In this document: piece after piece, positions 56,673-64,000 of the stretch
Layout of the letters: every line of letters begins with the position of its first letter
How positions within the stretch are numbered: the first letter of the stretch is position 1
Assembly (NCBI GenBank): GCA_963930645.1
Contig: OZ005654.1
Span: forward strand, 268,686,282 to 268,750,281
Source of the DNA: Salticus scenicus
Taxonomy: Eukaryota; Arthropoda; Arachnida; Araneae; Salticidae
DNA: 64,000 bases
Direction of reading: 5' to 3'
Position numbers and translations under genes: made by a program
Notes under the pieces: generated by a model
The model's input: only the letters and a program-made list of their open reading frames with translations
What the model was told of the DNA's origin: nothing
The model's database searches: none

Positions 56673-58335
56673 GGGTCATTCTACGGAAAACGTTGGTTTT
56701 CAAAATTAGAATTTAAAAAAAAAAAAACCTTCAAATTTTTTTAAATTAATTTATTTTGCTCTTTTTATACTTATTTCTACCCCCATATAGTTGGACACAT
56801 TCTTTTTGATTCTTTTTTAACTTTTTTTTTTTTTTTGTAATTGAATTTTTGAACGTGAACGGAGAATACATACATGTAACGGAGTATACACACTTATGAT
56901 GTATTTCTACAATTTAAACATTTCATAAATGTGTACATATTGCTTTTGTATATTAAATTAATTACACTGATTGCTCATGTAAAATGCTTTATTATAAAAC
57001 ATATTTAAGAAACAGTTTCTACAATTATGAATTTGAACACTTTTCATTTTAAGTTATATGTGCCAAATTTTCACTAAAGACATATTGTTCTCTTTTATTC
57101 ATAGTAGGTTGCTTCAAGACTTCAACAACATCACTTAAATATACTTCTGATATATCATCCTTTTCGGGGAAAATAAAAGTGTCATTAGAGCATTTCTGCA
57201 TGAATTTTACAGTAAATTCATTATGAGACTCTGTGATATAATTAAAGCTACATAAAATTTGAAGCTTTTCTTGCCAGCTAATTTGATTATCACATAGTTA
57301 TTCGGTCCTATCTTTGCACTGCTTAAGCCATTTCTCATTACTTCTTCATTAATAGCTGAAAAAAAAAGAATAAGAACTTAAATGTTACAACCTTAGTAAT
57401 AAAGTAATTTGTTAAATTTATTTATTTTTTAATGATATTCAGGAACTTTTTATTTAAAAAAAACTATGTTGTATTAAGAACATAATTTAGACTAATTAAA
57501 AATTATATATTAGTTTTAAAATTGATTTTCTAAAAAAGCTGCATTCTCCATTACACATTGTGTATCCTCCATTACATTTATATTGTAACGAAGGATACAT
57601 GTAAGGAGTATACAAATTGCTGTGTTTTGTTTTGTATATCCTGTTGATTTAGGGTTAACACATCATGCTGATAAAGTTTACTTAAAAAAGTTATGAACTA
57701 GAAACTGAGAAAATAATTTTAATAAATAAACAATTCTTATCTTTTAAAATCAAGAATGGAGGATACCCAATGTAAAGGACCTATTTGACTTCAGAGAGAA
57801 TAATACATAAATTCTTACCTACTAAGATGTTTAGCTCCACTGTGAAGAACAGGTATTGAAAATGGCTGTCTGTGATTCTAAATCTCTGTAACGAGTTGGC
57901 AGTATTACCATCTATCGGAAATTCTTGGATTTAATTGCATTCTGAACAGAGGATAGAAGAAAAACTGTGACTGTAATTCAAAGGATAATTAAGGCAATAC
58001 TTTTTTTTCTTTTGCAGCAAAATTCACTTAAATTGTAAAAAACCATCTAATGACTGAAAGTGCTCTATATTAAATGTTATATTTTTTTGGATTCAACAAA
58101 TAAGTGAAAGAGTAAATGGAGGAACATATGTTGCGACATGTAACGGAGGTATACAAGTATCCCTCCGTTCTTTGAAAAGAACGAATAAAAAAATATAAAA
58201 ACATCACCAGTTTTTATTAATTATTTTTAAAAAATGTTATAATATTTAAAATCTCTTAAGAAAATATTTTAAAAGAATTATTTTTAAAACTAACTACCCC
58301 AAACCAGAAATATTACGTTTTTTATAGAATGACCC
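56673..58335 (-). mobile_element. 1.66-kb TIR element with ATAA target duplication
   Basis: The ends are GGGTCATTCTACGGAAAACG at 56673 and tttttatagaatgaccc ending at 58335. ATAA at 56669-56672 and 58336-58339 is a candidate 4-bp duplication. Inside are recurrent acatgtaacggag-gtatacaa motifs (about 56873, 57585, 58135) and a coding remnant on the minus strand. It is probably an internally deleted DNA transposon; the superfamily is not assigned. Confidence 0.65.
57049..57355 (-). pseudogene. C-terminal exon remnant of a transposon-associated protein
   Basis: On the minus strand a polypyrimidine tract and AG (cttttttttcag) precede an open segment starting near 57355. The peptide reads NGLSSAKIGPNNYVIIKLAG and KKSFKFYVALIIS. 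After one frame change it continues ESHNEFTVKFMQKCSNDTFI and FPEKDDISEVYLSDVV, ending with TAA at 57049-57051. The arrangement (YV.V..AGKK....YVG.I.........V.FM.K....TFIFP..DD) is a small C-terminal module I recall from many arthropod transposon-derived proteins. It lies inside the GGGTCATTC element and is probably its last coding exon. The single frameshift makes this copy defective. Confidence 0.55.
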
Positions 58336-58341
58336 ATAAAC

Positions 58342-58453
58342 AGTTTAAGACTAAGATCATGACTCGACAACTATTTACCTAACAAAACAGTATTATATGC
58401 TCATCTTTAAATATGAATTGTTACTAGTGCTTCAATAATTTTGCTGCCGACTG
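58342..58453. mobile_element. Right half of palindromic TA-MITE
   Basis: It begins near the palindrome centre (agactaagatcatgactcgac) and ends aataattttgctgccgactg|ta at 58453. It resembles the diverged copy at 24917-25125. The left arm is lost. Confidence 0.7.
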
Positions 58454-58455
58454 TA

Positions 58456-59284
58456 TCTACTGAATACACACATATTAACGTTAATAGGTTTTAGGCATGT
58501 AAAGAACGGATTTGCTGCAAAAATCCTGTTAGGCACGTAGTGTAAAATTATCATCAATAAGCATATGAATATTTACAATAAAATTGTTTTACAGTTCAAA
58601 GAAAAGCAGCTTGAAAAAAAATCGATTATTCTATGTTATTCGTATTAAGCTATCCAATAAGGCTCTAGAAAAAACATTACGGTGTATATCTTTAATAAAC
58701 TAAAATAGACATAGAAATGACATAACGATAACGTCAACTATAATGCACAACGGTATAATGGCGAACCTGACACTCATGAAGTCCAGGAAGAACATCTTAC
58801 TGGGATCCTTCCAATTGGAACCCTTCTTATATTGAGGAACTTCTTACATTTGTTTACTTAAGTTTAATACTAGAAAAAGGTATTGAAGTAAGAGTAAGTT
58901 TTTAGATTGATTTAGAAGCCTAACCCAACAATAGGGCCAGGGACCCGCTTGCCCTGTCTTAGTCAATCTTTATATAAAAGATTTTTTTTTTAAATGGATG
59001 ACTCGCCTCTCTGACGTCATTTTTTGTCACGATGATGATTTTCTTTCATTTTATTCCACAAACAGTCGAACTACAGCTAATCATAGTAAAGAATATTCCT
59101 ACAAACTTTACAAGCCTCGCCATTTGGGAGTTGTTCATATTGCTCTGCAGTTACTTTTTGTACATTAAAGCTCTTTAGACCGGACCTACGGCTTATAGTG
59201 GAAGTGCAGGGAACGTTTCATGTTTAAATAATAGCACTAGAACTTCACCAGATGCATACACTTAAAAGTTACTTTTCTTTGGAG
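58456..59284. other. Unassigned, moderately AT-rich DNA
   Basis: No gene or repeat was recognised. Confidence 0.45.
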
Positions 59285-59348
59285 ACCCCCTCATAACCAG
59301 AGGCCCGAAGTGCCTCGCCCCTTCTACCCCACCCTTGGTACGCCACTG
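59285..59348 (-). mobile_element. hAT-like terminal fragment
   Basis: It ends ...acccttggtacgccactg, the complement of the CAGTGGCGTACC terminus common in hAT elements, preceded by a GC-rich aggcccgaagtgcctcg stretch. The other end was not found. Confidence 0.5.
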
Positions 59349-59566
59349 CATCTGGATTCTGACTGAATTTTTCAGAGCGTTACCGCTACGCTAGAATATG
59401 GGCAGCGTAAAAAACAAACAAGGATCCAAATATTCGTTAAAGCTGACGGACAAAAGTTTAAACATCTAAATTAGTTTTTTTTTTTTTTTTTTTTTTAAGA
59501 TCGTTTCGGTAGGTTACAGTGTAGAAAACTATGAACAAACTGGTGTATATGTTTAAACATTCATGT

Positions 59567-60790
59567 CTATACACGGTATAGTTTCATACTAAATCGATAA
59601 TACTCGATAATTTTGTAATTTACTTTTTTCACCTACAGTCGGTAACAAAAGTGTCCGAACACTAGCCAAAATTCCTATGGAAAAAAAGTACACTCCAAAT
59701 GGTTTTGTTAAATAAATCCTTATCGAATCATGTTCTTACACTGACTAAGAACATGATTCAACAAGGATTTATTTAACAAAACCGTATGAAGTGTACTTTT
59801 TTCCCATAGGAATTTTGGCTAGTGTTCGGACACTTTTGTTACCGACTGTACTTCGTACTGATTTGGAGATAGAAACGTTAACTCTGCTATTTTCTATCAG
59901 GAGATGTTGTATGCAATCGTATCTCGAAGCGCATGGTCTTGTATTATACTTAAATACTACAATTACAAGTGTAGCTGAAGCCGTTCAACTGTTAAAAGAA
60001 TGAGAATGGACTTTTGTGAGCACCCTGTAATTTGTTTAGATCTTAATAAAATCATAATGGGACCTATTTCAGGCCAAGATTTTTACAACGGCAACAAAAG
60101 TATTAAAATCGGAGCATCTCTTACGAAGTTATACGTTAAAAAACAACAACAACAACAGATGGTTTGAATTAAGAACCTCCTATGAAGTCGGTTAAAAACA
60201 ATTATGCACTATTCAATGTTACCTCTTAGAGTGACCGTACTTTGAACTTTACATAACATAAAAGGCACCTACGTTAAAACGTGTGCAACGTAGTTCAATT
60301 GTGAATAGTGTAGACGTTTGCGAACGAACAAATGCAAGTTTTATCTCTATTTTTAGCATTAGCGTCTAGAAACTGTATTCGATGATACTCTACAATTTTG
60401 TAATTCACTTCCCTCCCCCTATCTTGAACCGTTTTCAAGATTGGAACTTTAACTCAGCTGTTTTCCATCAGGGGGTGCTGTAAGTGGTTGCATCTAATAG
60501 CACATGGTCACTTTACTATACCTACATAGCACATTTATGACTATATCTACAGCCGTTTATCAGTTAAAAGTGTTGAGACTAACTTTTGTAGCACTCTGTA
60601 TTTTAATTACATCGTAAATATATTACAATAAGACCTATTTCAGACCAAGACCTATTACAACAAAAGAAAAAGTTTCGAAATAGAAGCAACCGTTCAGAAA
60701 TTATGAGCTAAAAAACAAAAAAAGAAAAAAAGAAACAACAACATATGGTTTGAATTTGGAACCTCCTCCATTTTGAAGTCGGTTAAACAT
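59567..60790 (+). repeat. Tandem duplication, ~0.45-kb units
   Basis: Unit 1 (59567-60205, including a MITE) and unit 2 (about 60357-60790) share, in order: a cgataatactc-like start, attttgtaattcac, ttaactc-gct-ttttc-atcagg, gcaccctgta, gacctatttcaggccaagat, atggtttgaat, gaacctcct and gaagtcggttaaa. Unit 2 lacks the MITE. Confidence 0.75.
59636..59848. mobile_element. Complete palindromic Tc1-type MITE
   Basis: The element is 213 bp and nearly fully self-complementary. CAGTCGGTAACAAAAGTGTC forms each end, and TA flanks it at 59634-59635 and 59849-59850. The arms include ttaaataaatccttatcga and meet near 59742. This is the reference copy for the fragments at 24917, 28619 and 58342. Absence of the element in the tandem partner unit shows insertion after the duplication, or precise loss. 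Confidence 0.93.
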
Positions 60791-62212
60791 AGAAACTGTT
60801 TTTAGGAAAGAAATGTTGACACTAAATGGATCAAAATATTTTGTAAATTTAAATCATTACACAACAACATAAATAGCACAAATAAAATAAAAAAAAAAAT
60901 ACATTTTATCCACCGGACCTTAAATTTTGTTAAAGAAAATTAGATTATTTTTCATTGGTTTGTTATTAAATGTCTTATTCTCCATTATATTTCTCTATAA
61001 AATTAAATTTAAGAGAAATTTGCACGAACTGTAAGTCTACATGTTTTAAATATTTATGTTTTATTTATTTAAAGAAACTATAAATAAGTTAACACAATTT
61101 CTTTAACACAATTTCCACTGAGGGCTGCTTTAATAAAAATATTTGTCAGAATTTTCCATTGACAAAATATTTAATATTTACAAATTATATATTACCTAAA
61201 CATGTTTTCTTTCCTATTTTATATTTAACATGTCAAGTATAGACATCAATTTTGAAATAATATTCATTGCTGGGAATAAATATATGGAAAGAACACACCA
61301 CATGGCATTCGTGCATTTTTCGTTAGGACATAAACAGTTTTGACAGAATACAAATCCTTTTAAGGATAACTTACATCCTGAAAGAATGATGTTGAAGCAA
61401 AACTTCATTTTTTCTTATATCAAAAATGACGTTAGAAGGAAGTACAAAACCTACTTTATCATTTATCCGAGAGAATAAGGATTATTCTTAAGATAGCTTC
61501 AGAAAAATAAAATGTCCAAAGTAAAAATTTAAATATACTGAATTTTAAACTACGGTGTAAACAAATTTTCGTATGTAAAAGGTGACACTTTATGTACAGT
61601 AGATTTCTAAATGATCTAATTTAATTTTGTATAAGAATGGCATCGTATTTAATGATTAATCGCATTAATAGATTATTGTTAATAAGTTCTATGATTTATA
61701 AAAATTTGACTAAATTCTGAACAAAAATAGCAAAGTAAATTAAAATATATAAGATAGGCATACTGCAGATTCGTTAGTATTAAGCACACCGTTATCACCT
61801 CAGAATAACAAGACGGATTAATGCTCATATATGTGAACATGGGAGCGGATTCTAGAGCTGGATTAAGAGCCAATAGAATTGTGAGATTATAGAGGTATTA
61901 ACTAATAGGAAATTGGGATATACAAAGCTGCGAAAATGATAGGTAAAAATAGAGAAATCGTAGATTTAACATAATATTTCCAACAGTAACAATCAGATAA
62001 AGAAGACAGCGTGAAATCGCAATTAATGAAATTTTTATGATTTTTATAGATTTAAATCTCAAAGAAAGTCAAGTTTATGTAACTACTTCAACATACAGAT
62101 TATTTTAACTGAATTGAAATTTAAAGTATGTTTACTCTCTCAACAGTGATTAGCAATTGTCAATTTTATTTTTCTGTCTTGTCTCTGAATATAACATATA
62201 TGTTCTTAAGAC

Positions 62213-62216
<4 letters not shown>
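60791..62216. other. AT-rich DNA, no confident gene
   Basis: On the minus strand a cysteine-rich open frame at 61214-61408 (CKLSLKGFVFCQNCLCPNEK) follows an acceptor-like ttctttcag, but no neighbouring exon supports it. Confidence 0.4.

Positions 62217-62246
<30 letters not shown>
62217..62246. repeat. Poly(T) tract
   Basis: About 30 T residues. Confidence 0.95.
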
Positions 62247-63073
62247 TTAAACTTTTTAAAATTTTCAGTGTGCTATTTTTAATTATACACAAATAAACTA
62301 TGAAATTTTTGAAATACCAAAAAGGAGAATATAGGTATTCTAATAAAAGTGCTTTAAAGTTTTTCAATTTCTAATATAATTTTAGGAGGCTGTTTTCGCA
62401 AATATTGCATGTTAGTTGTACATGACTTACATTTTCAGAAATACCTATAAGCAACGTTATACAGTAGGTCAGTGCTGGATTTAATATTATTTATTTATTT
62501 ATTTTTAATTGAATTACGTTTATTTTCTAAAACTATAAATGTGAATCTGTCGAAATTCAATTTTTCCCTTACAAATTTAAGAAAGAAAAAGAAAGTTATA
62601 TGATTTCTTTCTGTGAGTATTTTTCGTTCTTAGAAATATTTTCTTTGTTTTTAAACATTGGATAGGTACCATCTACGATGGCTCGCTTTATCAGCTCTTA
62701 GAAGTCTGAGAAAAATGCGTAGAGATTTGTTTACTATGTGAAACGTACTAAGAAAGTATGTAGATTGTATTGTATTGCCTCTGAGCTCAAGATACGTGAT
62801 AAACAAATGTCAACTGTTCATTTTAGTCTACAGGTCTCTATTTTAAATTCCCCATCACATTATAGGTATGGGGAAGTTAGGTAATCGTAAAAATTTTCGA
62901 CCTCGTATTTTTTTTTACGTTTTCAGGTGTGAGGAATCCGAAAATATCAAAATGGGTACGGTGTCGTGTCTGTAGGGTGTCAATTAGATTTATAGTTTGT
63001 TAGTGTGTTAGTTTGTTAGTCTGTGTACATGGTATCTCACGAATAAATGATTGCAGAGAGGTCGGACCAGTTT
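62247..63073. other. AT-rich DNA, no gene seen
   Basis: A gttagtgtgttagtttgttag repetition occurs near 62998-63020 just before the tandem array. Confidence 0.45.
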
Positions 63074-63520
63074 TAAAATGTTACTTATGACACTGGCAAG
63101 AACCCTATTCATTTGCAACTTTCTAATTAAAAAACTTCAGAAATTGTTCGAAATTTACGATTTTCTTAACTTGGGAAAATAGGGCAAAATTTCACTTAAA
63201 CGTGCATGAAAAGAAATATTTTGATCGTAAAGATGTAAGAAAAACTTTTAAATATCAGTTTCGAAGCCGATATGAACATCATTAACTATAAACATGCTAC
63301 TTTGAAAATTTCGCAAGTTATTGGAAATTTACGAATTTCTTAACATGGCAAAATAGAGCAAGATTTTGCATAAATGTCCCTTTTGAGGAATAATTTCATC
63401 GTAAAGATGTTAGACTACTTTTAAAATATCATTTAAGATACTGGCAAGAACCCTATTGATTTGAAACATTCTAACTAAAAAACTTCGCAAGTTATTCGAA
63501 ATTTACGATTTACTTTTTAA
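63074..63520 (+). repeat. Three-copy 172-bp tandem repeat
   Basis: Units start near 63074, 63246 and 63418, with a regular 172-bp offset. Each has ttttaaaatatca, a ggcaagaaccctatt-like block, a cgcaagttattcgaaatt block and atttacgattt. Units 1 and 3 are more alike than either is to unit 2. Confidence 0.8.
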
Positions 63521-63972
63521 TACATCATACCTCACATAAAATATATACTAATATCTTAATAATTCTCTAAATAGCACGCAAGACTTTTTGGATATTTACA
63601 TAAGAATAATACAACAACTTCGTTGTTGAAATAATCAAATAATTAAAGATTAAGTAAATAAAATCTTAAAACAATTTAAAACGTAGTATACTTTAAAACA
63701 ATGGCAAGCTTTTAATCATGCACTTGGTTTCTTATTAAAAATCCGCTTTTCAAGCCCAAAAATAAGCAGATGTATTACAAGAAATTTTAGATTGAAAAAC
63801 TACTCTTAAAACGTAATTTTACAATTCTCGGATGTGTCAGGTTAAAACATTATTATATTTAAATTAATTTAACATATTATACAATCAATTACCTTATTGT
63901 TCATAGAACAATATTTACCAAAAATGATTTATTTAAGAAAATATTCGCAGAGGATTGAAAATCTTCAGAAAA
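63521..63972. other. AT-rich DNA, no gene seen
   Basis: No feature was recognised. Confidence 0.5.
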
Positions 63973-64000
63973 TAGTAATAATAATAATAATAATAATAAT
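63973..64000. repeat. (TAA)n microsatellite at window edge
   Basis: An uninterrupted taa repeat that runs off the end of the window. Confidence 0.95.

Noticed and set aside
61214..61408. Cysteine-rich exon on the minus strand
   Set aside because: The Cys spacing is suggestive and an acceptor precedes it, but no family match was recognised and the frame is short.

Overview
The window looks like intergenic or intronic DNA from an arthropod nuclear genome, most likely a spider or other arachnid. It is strongly AT-rich and full of homopolymer tracts, (TA)n and (CA)n runs, tandem arrays and nested, decayed transposable elements. No intact protein-coding gene is evident. The arachnid suggestion is an inference from the kind of repeat-derived proteins present: a gypsy-type Gag, Tc1-family transposases, a non-LTR RNase H and a Polinton/Maverick-type integrase.

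Layout. 1-6.2 kb: a candidate exon, a degenerate ~149-bp tandem array, and a gypsy gag-protease pseudogene broken by two MITEs and flanked by ~400-bp direct repeats. 6.2-12.9 kb: AT-rich DNA with a periodic array, a SINE-like copy, a three-unit tandem repeat built around a GC-rich hairpin, and a paralogous pair, one member of which carries a 1.2-kb TIR element. 13.1-16.9 kb: a near-perfect inverted repeat with 525-bp arms, a MITE, a tandem duplication, and a TIR element whose interior is a ~117-bp satellite with higher-order structure. 17-24.6 kb: mostly AT-rich, with dispersed repeats that end in a 3' hairpin. 24.6-28.8 kb: a Tc1 pseudogene holding a MITE and a SINE, plus tRNA-like and SINE-like repeats. 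29-43.6 kb: AT-rich, with remnants of a recurrent transposon-associated ORF and of a non-LTR retrotransposon RNase H domain.

43.7-47.9 kb is the most striking region: a 4.2-kb palindromic Polinton/Maverick-type remnant. Each arm carries a TIR, an integrase-chromodomain pseudogene and the start of a second element-associated ORF. Both integrase copies share one nonsense codon, but each also has its own lesions. A second Tc1-type pseudogene abuts it. 49.3-56.2 kb holds hairpin-ended repeats, a GC-box/TATA promoter-like segment, a THAP zinc-finger ORF upstream in the same orientation, paired MITEs, a 30-bp minisatellite and a Helitron-like 3' end, partly enclosed by a ~140-bp inverted repeat. 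56.6-58.3 kb is a TIR element with a 4-bp target duplication and a coding exon remnant. The rest is a palindromic Tc1-type MITE, a tandem duplication and a three-copy 172-bp array.

The genes do not form a pathway. The window records successive insertions, and nesting gives relative ages: Tc1 before MITE and SINE; gypsy before the two MITEs; the 21-22.5 kb repeat before a TA-MITE, before a SINE. All family names come from recognising motifs by eye; no database search was run.
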